Of a stretch of 64,000 nt of DNA, positions 41,167 through 50,607 are shown in pieces. The translations under genes and the position numbers were made by a program. Origin of the DNA: Marinobacter orientalis. Lineage in GTDB: Bacteria > Pseudomonadota > Gammaproteobacteria > Pseudomonadales > Oleiphilaceae. Each line of letters begins with the position of its first letter. Within the stretch, counting starts at the first letter, position 1. The notes under the pieces are model-generated. The model did no database searches. It saw only the letters and a list, made by a program, of their open reading frames with translations, and had not been told where the DNA came from. The stretch spans positions 310,001-374,000 of the forward strand of contig NZ_SRZX01000002.1 in NCBI RefSeq assembly GCF_004792665.1, written 5' to 3'.

Positions 41167-42183
41167 ATGACGTCATCAGTGACCATTCAGTTACAGGTTG
41201 GCAGTGCGATTCCACCGGGTAATGAAAAGGAAACCCCCGAGATCATTGAGTTCTGGCGCCAGGTCAGCTCGTTCTTTGCTGATCTGCCTTTTTCGGCCCA
41301 GGACAGGCTCAACGGCTCCTCGGGTCTGTACAGGGTCGGCCTCAACGCCGAGCAGCTGGTTGCAGCGATGGAAAACGCCAGGGACCAGTCCGATTCCTTC
41401 TCGCGGCACCGCCTGGCCCATATAGAAGAGCCGGACAAAACGGTTGCCTGCAGTCTCTCGGTGACCGTGTCTGCGGAGGATCATACGCCCGGCGAGGAAG
41501 AGAGTTACCAGGTGGCCACGGTTTTCATCCAGCAGCTGGTGATGGCGATCAATCTGCTCAGGCCCGGCGCCATCCAGCTTCTGGATACCCGTTTTACGGG
41601 CGAGGGTGCCCACAGGTACGAGGCCCAGAATTACGACTCCAGAATTTTTTACGGTGCCAGGAAGGCTTCCCAGGAACACCAGTGGCCGCCACTCAAAACA
41701 CTCTCCCTTGAAGAGGTATGGTCCTGGCTGGAAGGCACTGAAAGCAGCCGGACCGATACCGCTATAAAAAGCATCGACAAGGTGCTCTTTACCCTGCTGA
41801 AAGTGGCCGAGCAGCGCCATGAATACAGCGCCAGAACCGCGCTGCTGGTGATGTATCAACTGGAAATGCTGCTCGAGTGCCGGCAGATCGACTCCCTGAC
41901 GGACCTGCGCCACCGCACCGCGATGATCCTGGGAGCGTTTTCCGACTCTGCCGATTCGCTCTCGGAGCTGCACGAGGCCCGCAACGGTCTGGTTATGGCC
42001 AGCGTGCCTGTGCACCGCCCGCCCCTGATCTGCCACACTACAGAGAACGCCCTAAGACAGCAGTTCGGCCAGCATCACTCTGCTGTTGAATCAGGGACAG
42101 CGCTTGTCCTGGCCCTTGTTCAGGATCTTATTTCCCACGGGGCACAACGTTACAGGTTTACCGAAACCATGGTCCGTGACTGA
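41167..42183 (+). CDS. hypothetical protein, C-terminus weakly HEPN/ApeA-like
   Basis: 338 residues, not recognised. The N-terminal half is a mixed alpha/beta region without clear motifs. From about residue 170 it becomes helical: VWSWLEGTESSRTDTAIKSI, VLFTLLKVAEQRHEYSARTA, LLVMYQLEMLLE, then DLRHRTAMILGAF and ELHEARNGLVMASVPVHRPP. The run of helices followed by an R-x-R-x-A-x-I-L segment and a later RNG recalls ApeA-like HEPN domains, but the usual RSxxxHG ending is not exact. No membrane segment or signal peptide. ATAAGGAAG precedes ATG 41167; the frame is open 78 bases upstream without a better start. It lies between a P-type ATPase and pfkB. Confidence 0.6.
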   Translation: MTSSVTIQLQVGSAIPPGNEKETPEIIEFWRQVSSFFADLPFSAQDRLNGSSGLYRVGLNAEQLVAAMENARDQSDSFSRHRLAHIEEPDKTVACSLSVTVSAEDHTPGEEESYQVATVFIQQLVMAINLLRPGAIQLLDTRFTGEGAHRYEAQNYDSRIFYGARKASQEHQWPPLKTLSLEEVWSWLEGTESSRTDTAIKSIDKVLFTLLKVAEQRHEYSARTALLVMYQLEMLLECRQIDSLTDLRHRTAMILGAFSDSADSLSELHEARNGLVMASVPVHRPPLICHTTENALRQQFGQHHSAVESGTALVLALVQDLISHGAQRYRFTETMVRD

Positions 42184-42247
42184 ATCGGACTGAATGTTTC
42201 GTTGAGAGTTCAGGCTTTCCTGTTCCAGACAGCCGGAGGAATGAGAT

Positions 42248-43198
42248 ATGGGCAAGGTAGCGACCGTAACGATGAATCCATCCGTCGACGTTTTCGCCGA
42301 TGCCAGGGAGTTGGCGGAAAACGGCAAGACCCGCTGCAAAAACACCACCTACGAACCCGGCGGAGGTGGCATCAATGTCGCCCGCAACCTGCACCGCTTC
42401 GGCGTAGATGTTGAGGCGATTCTGACCGCAGGCGGTCTCCAGGGTGAGTTACTGAAACGACTCCTGGCACGGGAGGCGTTCACCTTTCATTGCATCGACA
42501 TAGAGGCAGAAACCCGTCAAAGCCTTGCGGTAACAGAACAGGCCAGCGGCAAGCTCTTTCATCTGGTCCTGCCCGGCCCCGAACTGAAGGAATCCGAGTG
42601 GCGGCGGTGCCTCGACACGTTCGAGGCACTAAAACCTGTGCCCGACTACCTGGTACTCAGCGGCAGCCTGCCGGGTGGCGTGCCGACTGATTTTTACGGC
42701 ATCCTGGCACGCTCAGCAGCCGACAGGGGAAGCCGGGTAATACTGGACACCTCCGGCAAGGCCCTGTCTCCCTCCAGGGGAAAGGGCATCTACCTCACCA
42801 AGCTGAACTTTGAAGAGTTCTGCGACCTTGGCTATTCCGGCTCCGACGACCATGCCAGCATGCTGCAAGCCATGGGGCAAATGGTAGACGAGGGGCTTAC
42901 CGACAACCTGATTGTCACTCTTGATGCCGAAGGCGCCCTGCTCGCTTCCAACGCCGGCGAGAAGCTTCACGCCCGTCCTCCCCGGACCCGGGTGATCAGT
43001 CACGTTGGCGCCGGAGACAGCTTCGTTTCCGTTCTGGTCTATCAACTTGACCGTGGCAAAACAGTGGCGGAGGCATTCCGCTACGGCGTTGCTGCCGCTG
43101 CCGCCAAGGTCAGCACGCCGGGCAATCAGCTCATGGATCTGGAAAAGGTTGAATCCATCTTCGAAAAGGTGACGATTCGCAACTATGATGAAGATTGA
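42248..43198 (+). CDS. pfkB: PfkB-family phosphofructokinase
   Basis: 316 residues of the ribokinase/PfkB family: MNPSVDV start, PGGGGINVARNLHRFG substrate site, SGSLPGG, and the ATP/catalytic GAGDSF with Asp257. The overall pattern (TMNPSVD..., LNFEEF..., KVSTPGNQL) fits 6-phosphofructokinase II and 1-phosphofructokinase; 6-phosphofructokinase is favoured because the gene lies with gapA, fbaB and apgM and no fructose PTS is present. GGAGGAATGAG precedes ATG 42248. It is the last gene of the plus arm and converges on the HAD/OtsB gene with nine bases between stops. Confidence 0.9.
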   Translation: MGKVATVTMNPSVDVFADARELAENGKTRCKNTTYEPGGGGINVARNLHRFGVDVEAILTAGGLQGELLKRLLAREAFTFHCIDIEAETRQSLAVTEQASGKLFHLVLPGPELKESEWRRCLDTFEALKPVPDYLVLSGSLPGGVPTDFYGILARSAADRGSRVILDTSGKALSPSRGKGIYLTKLNFEEFCDLGYSGSDDHASMLQAMGQMVDEGLTDNLIVTLDAEGALLASNAGEKLHARPPRTRVISHVGAGDSFVSVLVYQLDRGKTVAEAFRYGVAAAAAKVSTPGNQLMDLEKVESIFEKVTIRNYDED

Positions 43199-43207
43199 TA
43201 AAAACTC

Positions 43208-44707
43208 TCACTCCAGCGCATCGGCCAGCTTGCGTAACAGATGAAGCACTTCGTCGGGGTCGCGGACATGATAATCGGCCAAAGAACAGGTTAATGCATC
43301 GCCCACGTATATGCCCGGGCCGTCTTCACGAAGGGCAAGGAATGCATCTTCGTCGGTAACATCGTCCCCCGCATAGACAATAAATGGCGACTCCTCGCCC
43401 GAAACTGGCAGGATGTCGATAAGCCAACGTAGCGCCCGCCCCTTGTTCCAGTCGACTGCAGGCTCGAGTTCCAGCACTTTCTTGCCGTTTCGCTTCCTCA
43501 GGCCCGTTTCCTGGCGCATATCCTCAACGGCTTGCTGCACTTTCTCCAGCACCTCGTCGCTCTTCACTTTCCGGTAGTGAACAGCCAGCGAATATCGCTT
43601 GCGCTCGATAATCACCCCTGAAAGATCACCTACACGCTCTCTCGCCATCCTTTCCGCGTGGTCCACGTCTTTTACCGCATTATCCGCTTCCGGCAGCGTA
43701 TGTCGGTGACCGTTGCCGGCAATATCGAAGCCATGGTTTCCGGCGTAATAGATTCCCTCCACATTAACGCGAGATTGCAGGTCTTCCCTGTCCCGGCCGC
43801 TGATCACTGCCACCGGACACGAGAATCGTTGCAGTGCCGAACGGGCTTCCGCTGAAATCTGCGCCTTACCCGGCTCTTCAGTGATTTCAGCCAGAGTGCC
43901 GTCAAAGTCGAGAAAGACCGCCAGTGGCCGGCTGCCCCGCCATGCTGACAGATCCTCCATATGATCAAGGGCATTGGGAATTTGCCGGAGGAAGCTCACC
44001 GCGTATACATCGGCGGTAACATGATCGGCCCCGGCTTCCCGGAGCTCGGTTTCGTTGCCGTTCCGCGACACGCCCACCACCAGCCCGAATTCGCCGTCGC
44101 GCCCCGCCCGAATACCGGCAGTGGCATCCTCCACAATAACCGCGTCCGCCGGTGCCACATCAAGCCGGCGGGCAGCCTCCAGCATAATCTCCGGTTTCCC
44201 CGCCAGATCCTTCTCCGCCGCCACTGCGCCATCGATAACTACGTTGACGGCATCCAGGAGTCCGGCTTCCTCGAGAATCCGCTGGCCGTTACGACTGGCG
44301 GTGATAATGGCCAGTTTCATACCGCCACGCCGCCACCGCTTCAATGCTGCCACCGCATCGTCGAACACCTCTACCCCCTTGTTTTCCAGAAGCTCGAGGA
44401 AGCGGGCGTTCTTACGGTTACCAAGCCCGCAGACAGTGTCGCGATCGGCGGAATCCGAGGGCTTTCCGTAAGGCAGCGTCAACTGGCGGGAGTGCAGAAA
44501 ATCCTCAACGCCCTGATACCTGGGCTTGCCATCCACATGGGCAAGATAGTCGGTTCTGGAAAAGGGCTGCTGGTTGTTCTGCCTGCTCAGGTAGTCGTCG
44601 AAAATCTGTTTCCAGGCCTGCATGTGCAGGTCAGCGGTGCGGGTCAGCACGCCGTCCATGTCAAAAATCACCGCCCGGAACGGATGTGTTCGCCGATTGG
44701 TACTCAC
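43208..44707 (-). CDS. otsB: beta-phosphoglucomutase-like HAD domain fused to trehalose-6-phosphatase
   Basis: 499 residues, two HAD phosphatase-fold enzymes in tandem. Residues 1-250 resemble beta-phosphoglucomutase (beta-glucose-1-phosphate to glucose-6-phosphate): Asp16-Met-Asp18 (IFDMDGVLTRTADLH), IITASRNG and VEDATAGIRAG. Residues 255-499 are trehalose-6-phosphate phosphatase: Asp267/Asp269 (FLDFDGTLAEI), ISGRDRED, YAGNHGFDI and YAGDDVTDEDAF. The GTG at 44707 overlaps the GH65 stop (GTGA) and follows GGGGAGAAG. The first domain fits the GH65 product exactly; no OtsA lies in the window, so the source of trehalose-6-phosphate for the second is not evident. Confidence 0.9.
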   Translation of the reverse strand: MSTNRRTHPFRAVIFDMDGVLTRTADLHMQAWKQIFDDYLSRQNNQQPFSRTDYLAHVDGKPRYQGVEDFLHSRQLTLPYGKPSDSADRDTVCGLGNRKNARFLELLENKGVEVFDDAVAALKRWRRGGMKLAIITASRNGQRILEEAGLLDAVNVVIDGAVAAEKDLAGKPEIMLEAARRLDVAPADAVIVEDATAGIRAGRDGEFGLVVGVSRNGNETELREAGADHVTADVYAVSFLRQIPNALDHMEDLSAWRGSRPLAVFLDFDGTLAEITEEPGKAQISAEARSALQRFSCPVAVISGRDREDLQSRVNVEGIYYAGNHGFDIAGNGHRHTLPEADNAVKDVDHAERMARERVGDLSGVIIERKRYSLAVHYRKVKSDEVLEKVQQAVEDMRQETGLRKRNGKKVLELEPAVDWNKGRALRWLIDILPVSGEESPFIVYAGDDVTDEDAFLALREDGPGIYVGDALTCSLADYHVRDPDEVLHLLRKLADALE

Positions 44708-47133
44708 GATGACTTCTCCCCATTGAGGCTGAAACGTTTCTGATCCCCCGCACACATCTCGTATACCTCACCACCGAAGCCTACGCGGGCAGCGCAGGAC
44801 CAGCCTTTCTCAAAGCTGACGGTCATGGTCTCGTGGTCCAGGTGGATGTGCAGCCAGTGCCACCGGTAGTGGACACAGAAGCTCAGTTCCTTGAGTTCCT
44901 TGGGCAAGCAGGGATTGAGCCAGAGTATCCCGTCACGCATTTCGATACCGGTATAGCACCGCTGCATCAGATCCACGGTGCCGGCCATCGCCCCCAGGTG
45001 AATACCTTCCCTGGTGGTGCCTCCCTGGATGTCGTCGAGATCGCTGGCAAGCGCTTCCTGGAACAGGTCCCAGGAGCGCTCGCGATGCGTTCTTGCCAGA
45101 ACCCAGGCATGGACAACCCGGCTAAGGCTGGAGCCATGGGAGGTCCGGTCAAGATAATAGCGGACGTTTTCGGGAATACGGGCGGGGTCAAAGTCATAGC
45201 CGAGACCGGAAATTATTTCACTGAGCTCCTCGGCGGAAAAAAGAAAAAACAGCATCAGTACATCGGCCTGCTTGGTGGCCTTGTAGTTGTTCAGATCCCG
45301 GTCTTCCGCTTCCAGAATACGATCAAGACGCTGGATATCACCGTGCTTCTCCCGCAGCCGGTCCCAGTCCAGTTCCTCCAGACTGTCCCAGCCCTCGAAC
45401 TGGCTGATGAGTCCCGACGGCTGGAAGGGGACGAACATCCGTTTGCTGATGTCCTGCCAGCGCAGCAGGTCCTCCGGGGAAACATCCAGAAGCTGAAGAA
45501 GTTCCGCCTTCCGGTCTTCCCCGAGCATATCGAGCATGGCGCAGGTTGTCTTCAGGACCCAGGCGGCCATAACGTTGGTGTAGGCATTATTGTCCAGACC
45601 CAGCTCTTCCCGGTCAGGGTATCTGGTATGAAATTCATCGGGGCCCATCACTCCCCGTATTTCGTAGCGCTCGCGGTCAGGATTATAGGTGGCGATACTG
45701 GCCCAGAACTGGGCGATCTCGATCAGCATCTCGGCACCGTAAAACGAGAGAAACTCCATATCGTCGGTGGCCTGAAAATACTGCCACACATTGTAGGCAA
45801 TGGCCGCATTCACGTGCCGCTGGGTATGTGAGTTGTCGGGAATCCAGCGCCCCGATTCCGGATTCAGGTGCAGAACCTGGCTCTCCTCGCGACCATCACT
45901 ACCACTCTGCCAGGGAAACATGGCTCCCTTGTAGCCGGCCTCTTTCGCCGCCCGGCGCGCCCAGTGCAGGCGTTCATAACGATAGAGCAACAGCGCCTGG
46001 GTGAGAGCGGGAAGCCGTAAATTGAAATACGGGAAGGTGAACAGTTCATCCCAGAAGATGTGTCCACGATAACCCTCTCCGTGCAGCCCCCGGGCGGGGA
46101 TGCTTACGTCCCGTCTGGTCGAATGCATGGAGGCGGTCTGCAGCAGGTGGAAGAGATGCAGGCGAAGGACGGGCTGAGCCGAGGTACACTCTTCGCCCGT
46201 CAGTTCCAGATCAGCCCGGCGCCACAGTCTTTGCCACGCCTGTTGGTGCTGTTCAAGCAGAACCTCGAAATCCGCGGCGTGACGGATATCCTCACAGGCT
46301 TCAAAAGCGGGTTCGCTGATGGCGAGGTCCCGGGAGGTGTACAGTGACAGCACCTTCTCAACCCTGACCGGCTTGTTTTTTTCTGCCACAAGCGACAGAG
46401 ACTGGCTGATCCGGTTCTGCTCCGACTGGGTGCGCCGCTCGAGAGCAGCGGGTTCGTCATCCATCCAGACCCGGGTGCGGACCGCCTGGACCATCCGAAT
46501 TCGGGACTGCAGGGTTCTGGCGGTAAGAAAAACCGCTTCCTCCCCCACATGCCCGGTCTCTTCGACTTCCAGGTGTCTGCCATTGAGGTCCCGGTAACGG
46601 GCCACTCCGTTATTGGTAACACGGCCGTCGATGGCCGATCTTATCTCCACCGCTCCGGACCAGTTCAGGGGGGTAAGCACCCAGCTAATGGCGGCGATAT
46701 GGGGATCGTCCATATGAACGATGCGCCGGGTTTCCAGTTCGAATTCACGGTCTGCCCGATCCCTGAAATGAATACGCCGATGCAGGACCCCCCGGTAAAG
46801 ATCCAGCCGGTGGGCGTAATCAAGAAGCTCTACATCCGCCAGATCGAACCATTCCCCGCCCTCGCAGCGGAAGGAAAGGGGCAGCCAGTTGGGCCAGTTA
46901 ACCAGATCCTCGTTTTCAATGATCTTTCCGCCGATTTCGCTTTCTGCGCGATCAAAGCCCCCGGCAAGATAAGTGCCCGGATAGTGGGGGCCTCCGGCCG
47001 GGGATTCTTCCACCGCTCCGCGTGTCGCGAAATGGCCATTACCGAGAGTCAGCAGCGCTTCCCGGGTGGGTTGCTCCTTCGGGTCCCACTCATGGTAAAC
47101 CAGTTCCCAATCGCTGAGCGACCTCTCGTTCAT
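44704..47133 (-). CDS. GH65 disaccharide phosphorylase (copy 2)
   Basis: 809 residues, same family and layout as the gene at 29027-31435: TLGNGHFATRGAVEES, general acid Glu500 in MGPDEFHTRYPD, KQADVLMLFFLF and HGSSLSRVVHAW. It would release beta-glucose-1-phosphate from a disaccharide. It overlaps the beta-phosphoglucomutase-like/OtsB gene by four bases, the classical pairing of maltose or trehalose phosphorylases with beta-phosphoglucomutase. Trehalose or trehalose-6-phosphate are the likeliest substrates given the fused phosphatase. The ATG at 47133 follows GGAGAAAAACCC. An 83-base gap separates it from the dehydrogenase gene upstream. Confidence 0.9.
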   Translation of the reverse strand: MNERSLSDWELVYHEWDPKEQPTREALLTLGNGHFATRGAVEESPAGGPHYPGTYLAGGFDRAESEIGGKIIENEDLVNWPNWLPLSFRCEGGEWFDLADVELLDYAHRLDLYRGVLHRRIHFRDRADREFELETRRIVHMDDPHIAAISWVLTPLNWSGAVEIRSAIDGRVTNNGVARYRDLNGRHLEVEETGHVGEEAVFLTARTLQSRIRMVQAVRTRVWMDDEPAALERRTQSEQNRISQSLSLVAEKNKPVRVEKVLSLYTSRDLAISEPAFEACEDIRHAADFEVLLEQHQQAWQRLWRRADLELTGEECTSAQPVLRLHLFHLLQTASMHSTRRDVSIPARGLHGEGYRGHIFWDELFTFPYFNLRLPALTQALLLYRYERLHWARRAAKEAGYKGAMFPWQSGSDGREESQVLHLNPESGRWIPDNSHTQRHVNAAIAYNVWQYFQATDDMEFLSFYGAEMLIEIAQFWASIATYNPDRERYEIRGVMGPDEFHTRYPDREELGLDNNAYTNVMAAWVLKTTCAMLDMLGEDRKAELLQLLDVSPEDLLRWQDISKRMFVPFQPSGLISQFEGWDSLEELDWDRLREKHGDIQRLDRILEAEDRDLNNYKATKQADVLMLFFLFSAEELSEIISGLGYDFDPARIPENVRYYLDRTSHGSSLSRVVHAWVLARTHRERSWDLFQEALASDLDDIQGGTTREGIHLGAMAGTVDLMQRCYTGIEMRDGILWLNPCLPKELKELSFCVHYRWHWLHIHLDHETMTVSFEKGWSCAARVGFGGEVYEMCAGDQKRFSLNGEKSS

Positions 47134-47216
47134 GGGTTTTTCTCCTCTAAAAATCAGTGCCTGAAACGGAAGAGCTTACCGGTGTCCGCAGAATCCCGAA
47201 GCGGTTTGCCGGGCCT

Positions 47217-48227
47217 CTACTGTGTATCTGTGACCACATTGACCGGATTGCCCTCCACGAACCGGTGAATGTTTTCCACCGTGGTATCGAGAATACGCTG
47301 GACGGCTTCCCTCGTGTTGAACGCGCTGTGAGGCGTAACCACTACATTTTTCATCCTCACCAGCACCTCGTTGGCCAGCAGGGAGGAAAGATCCTCGGTC
47401 TCTTCGTAGACGGAACGGAGCAGTTCCGCCTCTTCCCGCACCACCGGCTCGTAAGGCAGAACATCAAGACCGGCAGCCGCCACTTTCTGCTCCGCCAGTG
47501 CTCTTGCCAGGGCCCGGATGTCCACCACGTCCCCCCGGGCCGTATTGATGAGGACTACCCCGTCTTTCATTTTCGCGAACGCATCCCCGTCAATAAGATG
47601 GCGGGTCTGGGGGCTGGCGGGCACGTGCAGGCTTATGACATCGGCAACCTGCAGCAGCTGGTCCATATCCACATAGTCAAAGCCGAGGTCCCGGGCAGCC
47701 TCTTCATCGGGCCTGATATCAAAGGCCAGAACATCCATGCCAAACCCCCTGGCAATGCGGATGGTTGCCAGGCCGATATCGCCGGTGCCCACAACACCCA
47801 GCGTTTTTCCACGCAGATCGAAACCCTGCAGGCCCCGCGGGGAGAAGCCGCCCTTGCGGGTCCGCTCCACCGCTTCTTCCAGCCGGTGGCTGATCATCAG
47901 CAGAAGACCAAAAACATGCTCTGCTACTGTGTTCCCGCCGTAGTCCGGGCAGTTGCATACAGTGATCCCCCGCTGTTCGCACTCCTCGATATCAATGTGG
48001 TCGAAGCCGGTGGATCTGGAGGTGATCAGTTTGAGGTCTGGCAAGGCATCCAGCGCCTGCCGGTCGACTTTCGAATAAATAAAGACGGAAATGGCTTCCG
48101 CTACCGCGTGCTGGCCGGCATTGTCCGGCCCCAGCGGTTCTTCAACGCAACTCACGGAGTGTTCTTGCTGCAATACCTCGAAAGAGTCCCGCTCCCACTT
48201 TTCCACGTCAAAGAACACAATATTCAC
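47217..48227 (-). CDS. D-2-hydroxyacid dehydrogenase, D-lactate dehydrogenase-like
   Basis: 336 residues. NAD-binding GTGDIGLATIRIARGFGMDV, TSRSTGFDHID, NTARGD (substrate Arg), GLDVLPYEP (Glu) and TPHSAFNT (catalytic His) define the D-isomer-specific 2-hydroxyacid dehydrogenase family. The Asp after the Rossmann motif (FDIRPD) favours NAD over NADP. The sequence around SRSTGFDHIDIEECEQRGI and CNCPDYGGNTVAEHV is like fermentative D-lactate dehydrogenases, though related hydroxyacid substrates are possible. Its ATG overlaps the ppsA stop (ATGA), so pyruvate-forming or pyruvate-using PpsA and this enzyme are made together. Confidence 0.85.
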   Translation of the reverse strand: MNIVFFDVEKWERDSFEVLQQEHSVSCVEEPLGPDNAGQHAVAEAISVFIYSKVDRQALDALPDLKLITSRSTGFDHIDIEECEQRGITVCNCPDYGGNTVAEHVFGLLLMISHRLEEAVERTRKGGFSPRGLQGFDLRGKTLGVVGTGDIGLATIRIARGFGMDVLAFDIRPDEEAARDLGFDYVDMDQLLQVADVISLHVPASPQTRHLIDGDAFAKMKDGVVLINTARGDVVDIRALARALAEQKVAAAGLDVLPYEPVVREEAELLRSVYEETEDLSSLLANEVLVRMKNVVVTPHSAFNTREAVQRILDTTVENIHRFVEGNPVNVVTDTQ

Positions 48228-50605
48228 CGGGATTTGTCCTCTCTCCAGATTTCCAGTATGTCCAGCACACTGTCAGGATTGAGCGAGATGGAATCGATAC
48301 CGCTATCCACCAGGAACTGGGCGAAATCCGGGTAATCGCTGGGCGCCTGGCCGCAGATGCCCACTTTGCATCCGCTCTGGTGAGCCTTTTCGATCACTTG
48401 CACGATTGCCGTCTTCACCGCCTCGTCCCGTTCATCGAACAGTTCACTCAGTTCCTCGGAATCCCGGTCGACTCCCAGCACCAACTGGGTCAGGTCATTA
48501 CTGCCGATGGAGAAACCGTCAAACCGCTCGGCAAACTGCTCCGCGAGAAATACGTTGGAAGGTATCTCGCACATCATATACAGCTGCAGGCCGTCCTCGC
48601 CGCGCCGGAGACCGTGTTCAGCCATCACCTCGATAACCCGGTCCGCCTCCCGGGGGTTGCGGACGAAGGGCAGCATTACCACGATATTGTCCAGGCCAAT
48701 CTCCTCCCGGGCCTTTTTTACCGCCTGGCATTCCAGGGCGAACCCATCCTTGTAGCGATCGCTGTAATACCGCGAAGCTCCGCGGAATCCCAGCATGGGG
48801 TTTTCCTCCCGCGGCTCGAACTGGTCGCCGCCAATAAGCTTGGCATACTCGTTGGTCTTGAAGTCGCTCATGCGAACAATGACCGGATCCGGATACTGGG
48901 AGGCAGCAATCATGGCGATACCCCGGCTGAGGTGCTCGATAAAATAGCCGGTTTTATCCTCGTAACCGGCGGTCAGCTCCTCAATGCGCTTTCGCGCCTT
49001 CCTGTCTTCCACCTCATCGAACCGGGCCAGGGCAAGGGGATGAATCTTGATCACGTTATTGATGATGAACTCCATGCGGGCCAGACCGACTCCGCGAACC
49101 GGCAATCGCCACCAGCGGAAAGCCGCATCCGGTGCAGCCAGGTTGATCATCAGCTCCACGGGCGCCTCGGGCAGATCCTCGGTATCGATATCCTTTTCCT
49201 CGTACTCGAGAATGCCCTCGTAAATCCGGCCTTCGCTTCCTTCCGCGCACGATACCGTGACTTCCTGGCCATCCTTCAGGTCCCTGGTCCCCGAGCCCGT
49301 ACCCACGACGGCGGGAACCCCCAGCTCACGACTGACGATGGCCGCGTGGCTGGTGCGGCCACCATGATCGGTGATGATGGCCATAGCCCGCTTCATGACA
49401 GGCCCCCAGTCGGGATCCGTGCGCTCGGTGACCAGCACGTCGCCGTCCTCGAAGCGGTCGATCTCCTTGGGACTGTCGAGAACCCTCACCCGGCCGGCCG
49501 CTATGGATTCGCCAATGGCGACGCCCCGGCTCAGCACCTCCCCCGTTCCCTCCAGCCGATAGCTTTTGAACGCGCCGGACTGTTTCTGCGAGTGGACGGT
49601 TTCGGGACGGGCCTGGACACAATAGAGCTCGCCGGATTCACTATCCTTGGCCCACTCCATATCCATGGGTTTGTGGTAATGCTTTTCGATGGACACGGCC
49701 CAGCGGGCAAGGGTGAGAATGTCATCGTCACCGAGCACCAGGGTTTCCCTCTCAGCCTTTTTGGTGTTCACCGTTCTGGTGGGGGCTGATCCCCGGGATG
49801 CATAGATCATTTTTTCCTTCTTGCTGCCGCATTTTTTCGACAGGATCGGCACCTGATCCTTGTTCTCGAGTCCCGGTTTGAAAACCCGGTACTCATCCGG
49901 ATCCACCGTACCCTGCACCACAGTTTCGCCCAGTCCCCAGGTGGCATTAATGACCACCACATCGGGGAAGCCGGTGTCAGTGTCGAGGGAGAACATCACT
50001 CCGGCGCAGGCTTTGTCCGACCCCACCATTTTCTGAACACCCACGGAGAGTGCGAGTTCCAGGTGATCGAATCCACGATGCTCGCGGTAATTGAGGGCAC
50101 GGTCGGTAAACAATGAGGCGTAGCATTTGCGGCAGGCGTCGATGAGGTCGTCGCCGCCGCGGATATTGAGAAAGGTTTCCTGCTGTCCGGCGAAGCTCGC
50201 CTCGGGCAGATCCTCCGCCGTAGCGCTGCTGCGCACAGCCACGGGAAGGTCCTTCTTCTCGTTGCGGGCAGCGAGCTCCTCGTAGGCATCCCGGATGGCT
50301 CCTTCAATGTCTTCCGGAAACTCGCCGTGCCGGAACGCCTCGCGGATGTCCTTGCCGACCTGTTTGAGCGATTTTTCCTCGCGGGCCAGCGCTTCGGTCA
50401 GCTCCCGGATCGTGTCTTCCAGCTCATTGTGCGCGACAAAGGCGCGGTAGGCATCTGCCGTGGTGGCGAACCCTCCCGGCACCCGCACACCCTGTTCCCG
50501 AAGGTTGCCAATCATCTCCCCCAGGGAGGCGTTTTTTCCTCCAACGCTGGACACATCGTCATTGTCCAGGTCCTCGAGCCAGCGAACGTATAGTGGTTCC
50601 GTCAT
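48224..50605 (-). CDS. ppsA: phosphoenolpyruvate synthase PpsA
   Basis: Catalyses pyruvate + ATP + H2O to PEP + AMP + Pi, reversibly. 793 residues: N-terminal ATP-binding domain (VGGKNASLGEM, RSSATAEDLPEASFAGQQET), the swivelling domain with phospho-His420 in GGRTSHAAIVSREL, and the C-terminal PEP-binding barrel ending GICGQAPSDYP with the catalytic Cys. Length and His position match Escherichia coli PpsA (His421). An open frame extends 51 bases upstream into gapA, but ATG 50605, two bases after the gapA stop and preceded by AAAGGATGG, is the family start. Placement between gapA and a lactate dehydrogenase suggests it may work in the glycolytic direction. Confidence 0.96.
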   Translation of the reverse strand: MTEPLYVRWLEDLDNDDVSSVGGKNASLGEMIGNLREQGVRVPGGFATTADAYRAFVAHNELEDTIRELTEALAREEKSLKQVGKDIREAFRHGEFPEDIEGAIRDAYEELAARNEKKDLPVAVRSSATAEDLPEASFAGQQETFLNIRGGDDLIDACRKCYASLFTDRALNYREHRGFDHLELALSVGVQKMVGSDKACAGVMFSLDTDTGFPDVVVINATWGLGETVVQGTVDPDEYRVFKPGLENKDQVPILSKKCGSKKEKMIYASRGSAPTRTVNTKKAERETLVLGDDDILTLARWAVSIEKHYHKPMDMEWAKDSESGELYCVQARPETVHSQKQSGAFKSYRLEGTGEVLSRGVAIGESIAAGRVRVLDSPKEIDRFEDGDVLVTERTDPDWGPVMKRAMAIITDHGGRTSHAAIVSRELGVPAVVGTGSGTRDLKDGQEVTVSCAEGSEGRIYEGILEYEEKDIDTEDLPEAPVELMINLAAPDAAFRWWRLPVRGVGLARMEFIINNVIKIHPLALARFDEVEDRKARKRIEELTAGYEDKTGYFIEHLSRGIAMIAASQYPDPVIVRMSDFKTNEYAKLIGGDQFEPREENPMLGFRGASRYYSDRYKDGFALECQAVKKAREEIGLDNIVVMLPFVRNPREADRVIEVMAEHGLRRGEDGLQLYMMCEIPSNVFLAEQFAERFDGFSIGSNDLTQLVLGVDRDSEELSELFDERDEAVKTAIVQVIEKAHQSGCKVGICGQAPSDYPDFAQFLVDSGIDSISLNPDSVLDILEIWREDKSR

Positions 50606-50607
50606 AC

